From Modestobacter italicus (GTDB lineage: Bacteria > Actinomycetota > Actinomycetes > Mycobacteriales > Geodermatophilaceae): DNA of 64,000 nucleotides. How positions within the stretch are numbered: the first letter of the stretch is position 1; each line of letters starts with the position of its first letter. The notes beneath the pieces were generated by a model that made no database searches, had not been told where the DNA came from, and saw only the letters and a program-made list of their open reading frames with translations. Made by a program: the position numbers and the translations under genes. Positions 53,897 to 62,479 of the stretch are shown here, one piece after another. The stretch spans positions 246,768-310,767 of the forward strand of contig NZ_JABGCJ010000006.1 in NCBI RefSeq assembly GCF_019799965.1. The letters are read 5' to 3'.

Positions 53897-54576
53897 CCGA
53901 TCAGCCGCGGGACGCCCACCGGCGGCTGCGCGAGCAGCTGGGGGTCTACGCCCTGGGGCACGGCACCCCCGAGGAGCGCGCCGCGGTCCGGGCCCACCTC
54001 GACGGCTGCGCTGCCTGCCGGGCCGAGCTCGCCGAGCTGACCCCGCTCACCGGGCGGCTGGCCGGCGTCGACCCCGACCGGCTCGACGACCTGCCCGCCC
54101 CGCCGCCGGAGCTGGCCGACGCCGTGCTGGCCCGGATCGCCGCGGCCGGCCCGGGTCCGGTCGACCTGGCCGCCCGGCGCGCCCGCCGCACCCGGTGGGC
54201 GGCGGCCGCTGCCGCCGCGGTGGTCGCCGCGGTGGCCTTCGGCGCGGGCTGGCTGAGCCGACCGCTTCCGCCGGCCCCGCCGCTGGAGCCGGTGGCGGTG
54301 GCGGTGGTCGCCGAGGGGGTCCGCGCGACCGCCGACGTCGTCCCGCACACCTGGGGCGTGGAGGTGAAGCTGTCCGGTGCCGGGTTCACCGCCGGGCAGG
54401 TGTACCGGGTCACCGTGCTCGACGAGGCCGGCCGCGACGTCCCGGCCGGGCAGTTCATCGGCGTGGGCGCCGAGCAGCTCGACTGCAACCTCAACTCCTC
54501 GGTGCTCCGGGAGGACGCCGCCGGCTTCGCGGTGCTGGACGCCTCCGGCGCGGTCGTGCTCAGCTCCACCTTCTGA
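53893..54576 (+). CDS. Zinc-finger anti-sigma factor, membrane-bound
   Basis: 227 residues. The N-terminal ZAS domain has HxxxCxxC (HLDGCAAC) preceded by the helix RLREQLGVYALGHGTPEERA; one membrane helix follows (WAAAAAAAVVAAVAFGAGW), then an extracytoplasmic RskA-like domain of about 110 residues ending in VLDASGAVVLSSTF. It should hold the sigma factor at the membrane until a signal outside releases it, probably by regulated proteolysis. Confidence 0.9.
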   Translation: MTDQPRDAHRRLREQLGVYALGHGTPEERAAVRAHLDGCAACRAELAELTPLTGRLAGVDPDRLDDLPAPPPELADAVLARIAAAGPGPVDLAARRARRTRWAAAAAAAVVAAVAFGAGWLSRPLPPAPPLEPVAVAVVAEGVRATADVVPHTWGVEVKLSGAGFTAGQVYRVTVLDEAGRDVPAGQFIGVGAEQLDCNLNSSVLREDAAGFAVLDASGAVVLSSTF

Positions 54577-54658
54577 CCGCTGCGGTGACGCGGCGGCAGC
54601 CGCTCCCGACGGGGTCCGGCGGCCCGGGGCGGTGCTCGGCCCGGCGCGTCACACGCGT

Positions 54659-54696
54659 CGGCCGGACCGGTCGGCAGGTGCCGGCCGGTCCGGCCG
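54659..54696. terminator. Hairpin between anti-sigma and beta-helix genes
   Basis: A perfect 12-bp stem (CGGCCGGACCGG with CCGGTCCGGCCG) and a 14-nt loop separates the two convergent genes. Confidence 0.65.
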
Positions 54697-54718
54697 ATGC
54701 GTGGGGACGCCCGTGTGG

Positions 54719-56044
54719 TCAGCCGCCGGCGGGGACGCGCTGCCCGTCGACGGTGAAGGTGCCGGTCGCCGTGCCGCCGGGGCCGACCTCCTGGTAGACG
54801 TCGTCACCCTCGCCGCCGGCGGTGTTGCCCCGGATCGTCGTCCGCGTCACCGTCATCGTGCCGGTCGGGGAGTTCCACAGCCCACCGCCGTCGTTGGCGG
54901 CCCGGTTGCCGGTCACCTGACCGCGGTCGATGCGGACGGTCCCAGCACCGGTGAGGTGCAGCCCGCCGCCGTTGCCCGGGCCCGCTCCGGTGACGTTGCC
55001 GGTCAGCTCGGTGCGCTCCAGGGTCGTCCGGCCCACGTTCGCCTCGATGCCGCCACCGGCCCGGACCGCCGAGTTGCCCTCGACCCGGGTCCGCTCGACG
55101 ACGAGCGTCGCCTGGTCGTTGAGGATCCCCCCGCCGGAGCCGGCCGCACCGTCGGCGACGTTGCCGGTGACCTCGGAGCGCGTGACGGTCAGCGTGCCCG
55201 TCGGGCCGGCCTCCTGGAACAGGCCGCCACCGCCCATGGTGGCCTCGGCGCCGCTGGCGGTGTTGCCGGACACGGTGGTCCGGTCCACGGTCATGGTCCC
55301 CGCACCCGAGTTCCACAGGCCGCCGCCCTCGGAGGCGGCCGTGTTGCCCGAGACGGTGCTGCGCTCGACACGGACGGTGCCGGCGCCGGTCAGGTGCAGG
55401 CCGCCGCCGTTGCCCGGCCCTGCACCGGTGCTGTTGCCCGACAGCGTCGAGCGGTCGATGGTCGTGGTGGAGCCCGGCGACGCCTCGATCCCACCACCGG
55501 CCCGGACAGCCGAGTTGCCGGTGACGGTGCTGCGGTCGACGGCGAGCGTGCCGGCGTTGCGCACCCCGCCACCGGACGCCGGGAGACCGGTGCCCTGCGC
55601 CGCGCCACCGGACACGGTGAGGTCCCGCAGCGTCAGCGATCCGCCGGCCAGCACGTCGAGCACCCGGTCCAGGCGCTGGCCGTCGATCCGCGCTCCCCGA
55701 CCGTCCAGGACGACCCGGGACGTGACGTCGAGGTCGCCGGTCGCCGCGGCGTCCTCGCCGGTGCCCCGCAGCGTGAGCCGGTAGGTGCCCTGCCCGAGGA
55801 CGACGGAGCCGCCACCGGACGCGTTCGCCTCCTGGACCGCGGCCCGGAGCGAGCAGCGTCCCGACGCGTCGGCACACGTCCCGTCACCGGGCCGGGCGTC
55901 GGTGCTGTCCACGGTGGTGGTCACCGAGAGACCCCGGCCGCCCTCGCCGGTGGGTCGTGACTCGTGGGCCGAGGCCGGGGTGGTGGCCAGCAGGCTCAGC
56001 GCGAACGCCGACGCCGCGGCACCGGCCAGTGATCTGGTGCGCAT
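54719..56044 (-). CDS. Secreted right-handed beta-helix protein with CSLREA-like domain
   Basis: 441-residue exported protein. Signal peptide (LAGAAASAFALSLLATTPASA), then a CSLREA-type domain (DGTCADASGRCSLRAAVQEAN), then a parallel beta-helix built of repeated turns such as STVTGNSAVRAGGGIEA, GAGPGNGGGLHLTGAGTVR and SEGGGLWNSGAGTMTVDR. About 100 residues are duplicated within the helix. No catalytic residues or sorting signal were recognised, so it may be an adhesin, a structural surface protein or a carbohydrate-binding protein. GGGAG lies 7 nt before ATG 56044. Its promoter matches that of the convergent sigma-factor gene. Confidence 0.88.
   Translation of the reverse strand: MRTRSLAGAAASAFALSLLATTPASAHESRPTGEGGRGLSVTTTVDSTDARPGDGTCADASGRCSLRAAVQEANASGGGSVVLGQGTYRLTLRGTGEDAAATGDLDVTSRVVLDGRGARIDGQRLDRVLDVLAGGSLTLRDLTVSGGAAQGTGLPASGGGVRNAGTLAVDRSTVTGNSAVRAGGGIEASPGSTTTIDRSTLSGNSTGAGPGNGGGLHLTGAGTVRVERSTVSGNTAASEGGGLWNSGAGTMTVDRTTVSGNTASGAEATMGGGGLFQEAGPTGTLTVTRSEVTGNVADGAAGSGGGILNDQATLVVERTRVEGNSAVRAGGGIEANVGRTTLERTELTGNVTGAGPGNGGGLHLTGAGTVRIDRGQVTGNRAANDGGGLWNSPTGTMTVTRTTIRGNTAGGEGDDVYQEVGPGGTATGTFTVDGQRVPAGG
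54900..55640 (-). repeat. Internal repeats of the beta-helix gene
   Basis: Two copies of a roughly 300-bp unit encode matching segments, each with NSAVRAGGGIEA, GAGPGNGGGLHLTGAGTVR and GGGLWNS; smaller 60-75-bp units recur throughout. They reflect beta-helix turns and a segmental duplication. Confidence 0.75.
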
Positions 56045-56099
56045 CTGTCGTCTCCCTCGTGGATCGCGGTCGCCGGCGTCCGAGCACCGACGCAGAGGG

Positions 56100-56125
56100 A
56101 TACGGCAGCCGGGCGACCGGCGTTC
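56100..56125 (-). promoter_or_regulatory. Predicted ECF-type promoter of the beta-helix gene
   Basis: On the minus strand GAACG (56121-56125), 16 nt, then CGTAT (56100-56104). Pattern and spacing equal those at 53281-53306 upstream of the sigma-factor gene, and both lie about 55 nt before the start codon. Confidence 0.6.
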
Positions 56126-56149
56126 GACCGGAGGGCGGGGATGCGGGCC

Positions 56150-56198
56150 GGGACGGCCCGACGGCCGGCGCGGGCGGCGCGCCGCTACCGGCCGTCCC
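56150..56198 (-). terminator. Hairpin after rnj
   Basis: A 9-bp stem (GGGACGGCC with GGCCGTCCC) enclosing a further GC-rich hairpin, about 63 nt beyond the rnj stop. Confidence 0.35.
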
Positions 56199-56261
56199 CG
56201 GAGGCGCACCCGGACGCGCCGGGAGCGTGCCTCGCGGGCGACCCGTGGTGAGAGGTCCCGC

Positions 56262-57971
56262 TCAGACCTCGAGGACCGTCGGGATGATCATCGGGCGGCG
56301 ACGGTAGGTGTCCGACACCCACTTGCCGACCGTCCGGCGGATCACCTGGGACAGCCGGTGGGCGTCGACCTGCTCGTCCTCCAGCGCCCGCCGCAGCTCC
56401 TCGTCCACCCGGGCGAGCACCTCGTTGAAGGCGGTCGGGTCGTCGGAGAAGCCCCGGGTCGACAGGTGCACCGGCCGCACGATCGTCCGGGTCGAGGGCT
56501 CCACGACCACGGTGACCGCGACGAAGCCCTCGTCACCGAGGATCCGCCGGGCCTGCAGCGACTCCTCGCCGACGTCGCCGACGTTGAGTCCGTCGACGTA
56601 GACGTTGCCGATCGGCACGCTGCCCACGATCGAGGCCTTGCCGTCGACGAGGTCGACGACCACGCCGTCCTCGGCCAGCAGGATGCGGTCGCGGGTCATG
56701 CCGGTCTGCTCGGCCAGCGCGGCGTGCGCCCGCAGGTGCCGCCACTCGCCGTGCACCGGCATCAGGTAGCGGGGCTTGGCGACGTTGATCAGGGTGCGGA
56801 GCTCGCCGGCGGGGGCGTGCCCGGAGACGTGCACCATCGCCGTCTCCTTGTGCACCACGGTGGCGCCCAGCCGGGCCAGGCCGTTGATGACCTTGTAGAC
56901 GGCGGTCTCGTTCCCGGGCACCAGGGACGACGCCAGGATGATCGTGTCGCCGGCCTCGATGGTGACCTGGTGGTGGTCGCCCCGCGCCATCCGGCCCAGC
57001 GCCGAGAGCGGCTCACCCTGCGACCCGGTGCTGATCAGCACCACCTGCTCCGGGGGCATCGACGTCGCCTCGTCCAGCTTCACCATCAGCCCGGGGGCGA
57101 CCCGCAGCAGCCCGAGGTCCTGCGCGACGCCCATGTTGCGCACCATCGACCGGCCGACCAGGGCGACCTTGCGGCCGTGCTTGACCGCGCAGTCGAGCAC
57201 CTGCTGGATGCGGTGCACGTGACTGGCGAAGCTGGAGACGATCAGCCGCTGGGTGGCCCGCTCGAACACCGAGTCCAGCACCGGGCCGATGTTCCGCTCG
57301 GAGGTGACGAAGCCGGGCACCTCGGCGTTGGTCGAGTCGGCCAGCAGCAGGTCGATGCCCGCGACACCGAGCCGGGCGAAGGCGCCGAGGTCGGTGAGGA
57401 CGCCGTCCAGCGGGAGCTGGTCCATCTTGAAGTCGCCGGTGTGCACCAGCGTGCCGGCCGGCGTGTGCACGGCGACGGCGAGCGCGTCGGGGATCGAGTG
57501 GTTGACGCTGATGAACTCGCAGTGGAAGGGCCCGGCCAGGTGGTCGTCGCCGGCGGCGACCTCGACCAGCACCGGGTCGATCCGGTGCTCGCGCAGCTTG
57601 GCCTTGACCAGCGCCAGGGTGAACCGGGAGCCGACCAGCGGGATGTCGGCGCGCAGCCGCAGCAGGTAGGGGATCGCGCCGATGTGGTCCTCGTGCCCGT
57701 GGGTGAGGACGACGGCGGTGATCTCGTCCAGCCGGTGCTCGATGACCCCGAAGTCCGGGAGGATCAGGTCGACGCCGGGCTGCTCGGCCTCGGGGAAGAG
57801 CACCCCGCAGTCGATGACCAGCAGCTTCCCGTCGAACTCGAGCACGGCCATGTTGCGACCGATCTCGCCGAGCCCGCCGAGGGCCATCACCCGCAGGCCG
57901 CCCGGCGGCAGCGGCGGGGGTGCCTTGAGGTCCAGGTGCGGCTGCAGCGCGGGGGCCGCGGTCGCCGTCAC
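56262..57971 (-). CDS. rnj: Ribonuclease J
   Basis: 569-residue metallo-beta-lactamase/beta-CASP RNase with 5'-3' exo- and endonuclease activity in rRNA and mRNA maturation. Motif 2 HGHEDH is at 91-96; other motifs include VNHSIPDALAV, GDFKMDQ, the beta-CASP blocks SSFASHVHRIQQV and GSQGEPLSALGRM, and VHVSGHA. A C-terminal domain completes it. GTG 57971 overlaps the dapA stop by 4 nt (GTGA). dapA-rnj order matches Rv2753c-Rv2752c. Confidence 0.95.
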   Translation of the reverse strand: MTATAAPALQPHLDLKAPPPLPPGGLRVMALGGLGEIGRNMAVLEFDGKLLVIDCGVLFPEAEQPGVDLILPDFGVIEHRLDEITAVVLTHGHEDHIGAIPYLLRLRADIPLVGSRFTLALVKAKLREHRIDPVLVEVAAGDDHLAGPFHCEFISVNHSIPDALAVAVHTPAGTLVHTGDFKMDQLPLDGVLTDLGAFARLGVAGIDLLLADSTNAEVPGFVTSERNIGPVLDSVFERATQRLIVSSFASHVHRIQQVLDCAVKHGRKVALVGRSMVRNMGVAQDLGLLRVAPGLMVKLDEATSMPPEQVVLISTGSQGEPLSALGRMARGDHHQVTIEAGDTIILASSLVPGNETAVYKVINGLARLGATVVHKETAMVHVSGHAPAGELRTLINVAKPRYLMPVHGEWRHLRAHAALAEQTGMTRDRILLAEDGVVVDLVDGKASIVGSVPIGNVYVDGLNVGDVGEESLQARRILGDEGFVAVTVVVEPSTRTIVRPVHLSTRGFSDDPTAFNEVLARVDEELRRALEDEQVDAHRLSQVIRRTVGKWVSDTYRRRPMIIPTVLEV

Positions 57972-58864
57972 AGCGCCACGCCCCCGGCGGCGAGGTCGGC
58001 GCGCAGCTGGGCCAGCTCCTCGGGGGTGGCGTCGACCAGCGGCGGGCGGACCGGGCCGGACGGCAGCCCGAGCTCGCGCAGCGCTGCCTTGACCATGATC
58101 GTGCCCTGGGTGCGGAAGACCCCGGTGTAGACCGGCAGCAGGCTCTCGTTCACCGCGCGGGCCCTCACCAGGTCACCGTCCTCGACCGCGGCGATCAGCT
58201 CGGCCAGCCGGGTGCCGACCAGGTGGCTGACCACGCTGACCACGCCGACCGCACCGGCCGCGAGCAGCGGGAGGTTCAGCATGTCCTCGCCGGAGTAGTA
58301 GGCCAGGTCGGTGCGGGCCAGGGTCCACATGACCGCGCCCAGGTCGGCCTTGGCGTCCTTCACCGCGACGATGTTCGGGTGCTCGGCCGCGCGGACCAGC
58401 GTCTCGACCTCGATCGGCACCACCGACCGCGGCGGGATGTCGTAGAGCATCACCGGCAGGTCGGTGGAGTCCGCGACCGCGGTGAAGTGCCGCAGCAGGC
58501 CGGCCTGCGGGGGCCTGTTGTAGTACGGGGTCACGACGAGCAGACCGTGCACGCCCAGCCGGGCCGCGGACTGTGCCTTCTCGATCGAGTGCGCGGTGTC
58601 GTTGGTGCCCACGCCGGCGATCACCGTCGCCCGGTCACCGACGGCGTCCAGCACCGCCTCCAGCACGGCGTGCTGCTCGCTGTCGCTGATGGTCGGCGAC
58701 TCCCCCGTCGTCCCGAAGACGACGAGCCCGTCGTTGGCCTGCCGGTCGACCAGGTGCGAGGCCAGCTGCTGCGCGCCGGCCAGGTCGATCGTGCCGTCCT
58801 CGGCGAGGGGCGTGACCATGGCCGTCAGCACGCGCCCGAACGGCCGTGCGGGGTCGGTGGACAT
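57968..58864 (-). CDS. dapA: 4-hydroxy-tetrahydrodipicolinate synthase
   Basis: Condenses pyruvate and aspartate semialdehyde in the first committed step to lysine and diaminopimelate. 298 residues, TIM barrel. GTTGES at 51-56, Tyr141 in LYDIPPR and the Schiff-base Lys169 in VAVKDAK are present, with YYNRPPQ. ATG 58864 is fixed by a leaderless -10 6 nt upstream, lying in the dfrA 3' end. Coupled to rnj by a GTGA overlap. Confidence 0.96.
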   Translation of the reverse strand: MSTDPARPFGRVLTAMVTPLAEDGTIDLAGAQQLASHLVDRQANDGLVVFGTTGESPTISDSEQHAVLEAVLDAVGDRATVIAGVGTNDTAHSIEKAQSAARLGVHGLLVVTPYYNRPPQAGLLRHFTAVADSTDLPVMLYDIPPRSVVPIEVETLVRAAEHPNIVAVKDAKADLGAVMWTLARTDLAYYSGEDMLNLPLLAAGAVGVVSVVSHLVGTRLAELIAAVEDGDLVRARAVNESLLPVYTGVFRTQGTIMVKAALRELGLPSGPVRPPLVDATPEELAQLRADLAAGGVAL

Positions 58865-58870
58865 GCCTGG

Positions 58871-58876
58871 AATCTA
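58871..58876 (-). promoter_or_regulatory. Leaderless -10 of dapA
   Basis: TAGATT on the minus strand ends 6 nt before ATG 58864, overlapping the dfrA stop codon. Confidence 0.6.
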
Positions 58877-59467
58877 CCGGCCGCTCCCGACGCCGCCGGA
58901 CCGCCCACCGCCGGTCCACGCGCCCGCCTGCTCGGCCAGCACCCCGGACACCGGGTCCGCCCCGGTGGCCGACCGCCGCCACTGGGAGACCCGGAACGGC
59001 AGCCCACCGGCCGACTCCGCCCAGCCGGTCGCCGGCAGCCGCACGCCCGGCACCCAGTCCGGCCCGAGCACCGGCGCCCAGGTGTCCCCCGGCAGCTGCG
59101 CGTCGACCTCGGTGACCACCACCTCGTCGGCGTGCGGCAGGAACGCCGCGTACACGCCACCACCGCCGATCACCCAGAGGTTCTCGCCCCGCGCCAGCAC
59201 GTCCTCCACCGACCGGACGACCTCCGCCCCCGGCTCCGCCACGTCCAGCGTGGAGCTCAGCACCAGGTTGCGGCGCCCCGGCAGCGGCCGGACCCGCGGC
59301 GGCAGCGACTCCCACGTGCGTCGGCCCATCACCACCGTCGACCCGAGGGTGAGCGCCTTGAACAACCGCAGGTCCTCCGGCAGGTGCCAGGGCAGTGCGC
59401 CGTCCACGCCGATGACGCCGCCAGCCGCCTGCGCCCAGACCATCCGGACCGCGCCCCGTTCGGTCAC
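58874..59467 (-). CDS. dfrA: Dihydrofolate reductase
   Basis: Reduces dihydrofolate to tetrahydrofolate with NADPH. 197 residues; core blocks [59 protein letters not shown]. The catalytic acidic residue is in LPEDL. About 30 C-terminal residues ([16 protein letters not shown]) exceed the usual length. GTG 59467 overlaps the thyA stop by 4 nt (GTGA); a GTG seven codons in is an alternative. Coupling to thyA fits, because ThyA produces dihydrofolate. Confidence 0.94.
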   Translation of the reverse strand: MTERGAVRMVWAQAAGGVIGVDGALPWHLPEDLRLFKALTLGSTVVMGRRTWESLPPRVRPLPGRRNLVLSSTLDVAEPGAEVVRSVEDVLARGENLWVIGGGGVYAAFLPHADEVVVTEVDAQLPGDTWAPVLGPDWVPGVRLPATGWAESAGGLPFRVSQWRRSATGADPVSGVLAEQAGAWTGGGRSGGVGSGR

Positions 59468-60285
59468 ACGGCCACCGCACCGCGGATCGCCGGGTGGTGC
59501 CGGTAGTCGAGGACGTGGAAGTCCTCGTAGCGGTGGTCGAACAGCGAGGGCGCCGGGTCGATCTCCAGCCGCGGGAACGGCAGCACCTCCCGGGAGAGCT
59601 GCTCGCGCACCTGCGGCAGGTGGTTGCGGTAGATGTGGCAGTCCCCGCCCACCCAGATGAGGTCGCCCGGCTTCAGGCCCACCTGCTGGGCGACCATCCG
59701 GGTCAGCAGCGCGTAGCTGGCGATGTTGAACGGGACGCCGAGGAACAGGTCGGCGCTGCGCTGGTACAGCTGGCACGACAGCTTGCCGTCGGCGACGTGG
59801 AACTGGAAGAGCGCGTGGCAGGGCGCCAGCGCCATCTCCGGCAGCGCGGCGACGTTCCAGGCCGAGACCACCATGCGCCGCGAGTCCGGGTCGGTGCGCA
59901 GGGTCTCCAGGACGGCGGAGAGCTGGTCGATCGACCCGCCGTCCGGCGTGGGCCAGGACCGCCACTGCACGCCGTAGACCGGCCCCAGGCTGCCGTCCTC
60001 GGCGGCCCACTCGTCCCAGATGGAGACGCCGTGCTCCTTGAGCCAGCCGACGTTGCCCTCGCCGCGCAGGAACCACAGCAGCTCGTAGGCGATCGACTTG
60101 AAGTGCACCGACTTCGTCGTCACCAGCGGGAAGGAGGCGGACAGGTCGTAGCGCAGCCGCTCGCCGAACAGGCTGAGCGTGCCGGTGCCGGTGCGGTCGT
60201 CCTTCGGCGCCCCGGTCTCCAGCACCCGGCGGAGCAGGTCCTCGTACTGCGTGTCGACCTGCTGCTGGACGGCCACCTCGGCCAT
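59464..60285 (-). CDS. thyA: Thymidylate synthase ThyA
   Basis: Methylates dUMP to dTMP with methylenetetrahydrofolate, releasing dihydrofolate. 273 residues. Catalytic Cys156 in [11 protein letters not shown]; other blocks [62 protein letters not shown] lies 5 nt before ATG 60285. It lies with dfrA, and thyX is immediately upstream. Confidence 0.97.
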   Translation of the reverse strand: MAEVAVQQQVDTQYEDLLRRVLETGAPKDDRTGTGTLSLFGERLRYDLSASFPLVTTKSVHFKSIAYELLWFLRGEGNVGWLKEHGVSIWDEWAAEDGSLGPVYGVQWRSWPTPDGGSIDQLSAVLETLRTDPDSRRMVVSAWNVAALPEMALAPCHALFQFHVADGKLSCQLYQRSADLFLGVPFNIASYALLTRMVAQQVGLKPGDLIWVGGDCHIYRNHLPQVREQLSREVLPFPRLEIDPAPSLFDHRYEDFHVLDYRHHPAIRGAVAV

Positions 60286-60308
60286 GTCGACTCCTCGTCG
60301 CGTCCTGT

Positions 60309-60329
60309 GGGTCCGGGAGCTCCGGACCC
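60309..60329 (-). terminator. Hairpin between thyX and thyA
   Basis: A perfect 8-bp stem (GGGTCCGG with CCGGACCC) and the loop GAGCT in the 83-nt gap. It may partly separate thyX from thyA expression. Confidence 0.4.
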
Positions 60330-60368
60330 GGGTGGGTGGTGTGGTCAGCCCTCGGCTGGGCGGTCCGG

Positions 60369-61121
60369 TCAGCCTTCGGCGACGAACGGGCTGGCGGCGA
60401 CCGCCGTCCCGTCGGCCAGCCGGCTGACCCGGAAGTCCTCGAAGACGTGCGGGGCCACCCGCTGCAGCTCGCGCAGGCAGGCGACGGCGAGCTCACGGAT
60501 CTCCACGTCGGCGTGCTCGCTGGCCCGCATGGCGACGAAGTGCCGCCACGCCCGGTAGTTGCCGGTGACGACGATCCGGGTCTCGGTGGCGTTGGGCAGC
60601 ACCGACCGGGCGGCCTGCCGGGCCTGCTTGCGGCGCAGCGCGGCGTTCGGGACGCCGGCGAGGCGCCGCTCCAGCCCCTCGAGCAGGTCGGTGTAGGCGG
60701 CCACCGCGGCGTCGGTGGCGGCCAGGAAGGCCGCGTGCAGCTCCGGGTCCTCGGCGATGACCGCGGGCTCGACCACGGCGGCGTCGGACTCGGGCACGTA
60801 GCGCTGGGACAGCTGGCTGTAGGAGAAGTGCCGGTGCCGGATCAGCTCGTGCGTCAGCGACCGCGAGACCCCGGTCAGGTACATCGAGACGGTGCCGTGC
60901 TCCAGCACCGAGAGGTGCCCGACCTCCAGGATGTGCCGCAGGTACCCGCGGTTGGTCGCCGTCGCAGGGTTCGGCTTGTCCCAGGACTGGTAGCAGGCAC
61001 GTCCGGCGAACTCGGCGAGCGCCTGGCCGCCCTCGGCGTCGGTCTCCCACGGCACGTCCGCCGGCGGGGTGAACTGCGTCTGCGCGACGACCTGCACCTT
61101 CAGCGGGGCGATGGCGGGCAC
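60369..61121 (-). CDS. thyX: Flavin-dependent thymidylate synthase ThyX
   Basis: FAD-dependent route to dTMP that yields tetrahydrofolate directly. 250 residues. The ThyX motif RHRX5-6SXR is at 95-107 ([13 protein letters not shown]); [15 protein letters not shown] and [14 protein letters not shown] are further family blocks. GTG 61121 is fixed by a leaderless -10 6 nt upstream. Both ThyA and ThyX are encoded, as in mycobacteria. The stop region is partly duplicated in frame just downstream (see findings). Confidence 0.96.
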   Translation of the reverse strand: MPAIAPLKVQVVAQTQFTPPADVPWETDAEGGQALAEFAGRACYQSWDKPNPATATNRGYLRHILEVGHLSVLEHGTVSMYLTGVSRSLTHELIRHRHFSYSQLSQRYVPESDAAVVEPAVIAEDPELHAAFLAATDAAVAAYTDLLEGLERRLAGVPNAALRRKQARQAARSVLPNATETRIVVTGNYRAWRHFVAMRASEHADVEIRELAVACLRELQRVAPHVFEDFRVSRLADGTAVAASPFVAEG

Positions 61122-61127
61122 GCGTCG

Positions 61128-61133
61128 AGGGTA
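61128..61133 (-). promoter_or_regulatory. Leaderless -10 of thyX
   Basis: TACCCT on the minus strand ends 6 nt before GTG 61121. Confidence 0.6.
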
Positions 61134-61202
61134 CGGTGCCGCGCTCGCCGTCCTCGCTCCCGCGGCCCCGGGGGCGACACCAGCACCAGCGGCCCCAGCC
61201 GG

Positions 61203-62417
61203 TCAGCCCACCGCAACGCGCAGGTCCGGCGCCAGGTCGCCCCGATCGGCCACCCCGACGTCCTCCAGTGCCATCCAGTCGGCCATCGACCGGAGCTCGG
61301 CGGCCAGCTCGGACGCCACCTCCGCGGCGCCGACCCCGGCCTCGGCGTGGGCCGCCTGCACCTGCAGCACACCGGCCTTCCGGTCGGCCTTGAGGTCCAC
61401 CCGGGCCACCAGCCGGTCGCCCAGCAGGAACGGCAGCACGTAGTAGCCGTGCACCCGCTTCTCCGCGGGGGTGTAGATCTCCAGCCGGTACCGGAAGCCG
61501 AAGATGCGCTCCACCCGCGGCCGCTCCCACACCAGCGAGTCGAACGGGCTGAGGAGGGCGCGGGCCCGGATCCAGCGCGGGCGCCGGGCCTCTGGGTGGG
61601 CCCACGCCGGACGGCCCCAGCCGGCGACCTCGACCGGCTGGAGCTCCCCGGCGTCGGCCAGCTCGGCGATCGCCGTCCGCGCGTCGGCCGGCGGCAGCCG
61701 GAAGTAGTCGCGCAGGTCGGTCTCGGTGGCCACGCCCAGCGCGCGGGCGGCCGTCCGCACCAGCTCGCGGAACGCCTCGTCGCGGTCGGGGGTGGGCGTC
61801 TGCACGACGGCCGCGGGCAGCACCCGCTCGGTCAGGTCGTAGACCCGTTCGAAACCGGCGGTCCGATGCCGGGCGGTGAGCACGCCGGTGTAGAACAGCC
61901 ACTCGAGCGCCACCTTGCCGGCGTGCCAGTTCCACATGGAGCCGGGGCGGTCCGGCCGCGGCTCCATCAGCTCGCTGGCCCTGAGCGGGCCGCCGTCGCG
62001 GACCCGGTCGAGCACCTGGGCGACGTAGCCGGGGCGCTCCCGCTGGATCCGGACCATGTTGCCCCAGGCGTGCTGCTCGGCCGCCGCCATCCGCCAGCGC
62101 AGGTACGGCTGCAGGTGCACGGGGAGGAACGACGCCTCGTGCGCCCAGTACTCGAACAACTCGTGCCGTCGTGCGGACAGCCCGTCCAGCGCCGACCGGT
62201 CATAGGCCCCCAGCCGGCTGAAGTACGGCAGGTAGTGCGACCGGGACAGCACGTTGACCGAGTCGATCTGGACCACCACCAGCCGTTCCGCCGTCCGGCG
62301 CAGCTGGCGGGTGCCGACGACGCCGGCCGGCCGTGGCTCGGCGAAGCCCTGGGCCGCCAGGGCCACCCGCCGGGCCAGGGCGGCGGGCAGCCGTTCCGCG
62401 GACGTCGTCACGGGCAC
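61203..62417 (-). CDS. AlkZ/YcaQ-like winged-helix DNA glycosylase
   Basis: 404 residues of the HTH_42 (AlkX/AlkZ) family, whose characterised members unhook interstrand crosslinks or remove alkylated bases. Signature VVVQIDSVNVLSRSHYLPYF carries the QxD catalytic motif (Gln-Ile-Asp). Several winged-helix subdomains follow (ATETDLRDYFRL), then FDSLVWERPRVERIFGFRYRLEIYTP, another family hallmark. GTG 62417 may be the start; GTG 62411 has CAGGAT (nAnnnT) 8 nt upstream. Adds to the repair genes of this window. Confidence 0.88.
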   Translation of the reverse strand: MPVTTSAERLPAALARRVALAAQGFAEPRPAGVVGTRQLRRTAERLVVVQIDSVNVLSRSHYLPYFSRLGAYDRSALDGLSARRHELFEYWAHEASFLPVHLQPYLRWRMAAAEQHAWGNMVRIQRERPGYVAQVLDRVRDGGPLRASELMEPRPDRPGSMWNWHAGKVALEWLFYTGVLTARHRTAGFERVYDLTERVLPAAVVQTPTPDRDEAFRELVRTAARALGVATETDLRDYFRLPPADARTAIAELADAGELQPVEVAGWGRPAWAHPEARRPRWIRARALLSPFDSLVWERPRVERIFGFRYRLEIYTPAEKRVHGYYVLPFLLGDRLVARVDLKADRKAGVLQVQAAHAEAGVGAAEVASELAAELRSMADWMALEDVGVADRGDLAPDLRVAVG

Positions 62418-62467
62418 CGATCCTGCCGTGGGGGTACGACGCTCGCTGCACCGGACCGACGGCCACC

Positions 62468-62473
62468 TAGGCT
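62468..62473 (+). promoter_or_regulatory. Leaderless -10 of the GNAT gene
   Basis: TAGGCT ends 6 nt before GTG 62480. Confidence 0.55.
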
Positions 62474-62479
62474 GCCCGG

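Noticed and set aside
54900-55640. Periodic repeats that could suggest a CRISPR-like or tandem-repeat array
   Set aside because: The repeats keep reading frame and encode beta-helix turns; there are no uniform short repeats with unique spacers.
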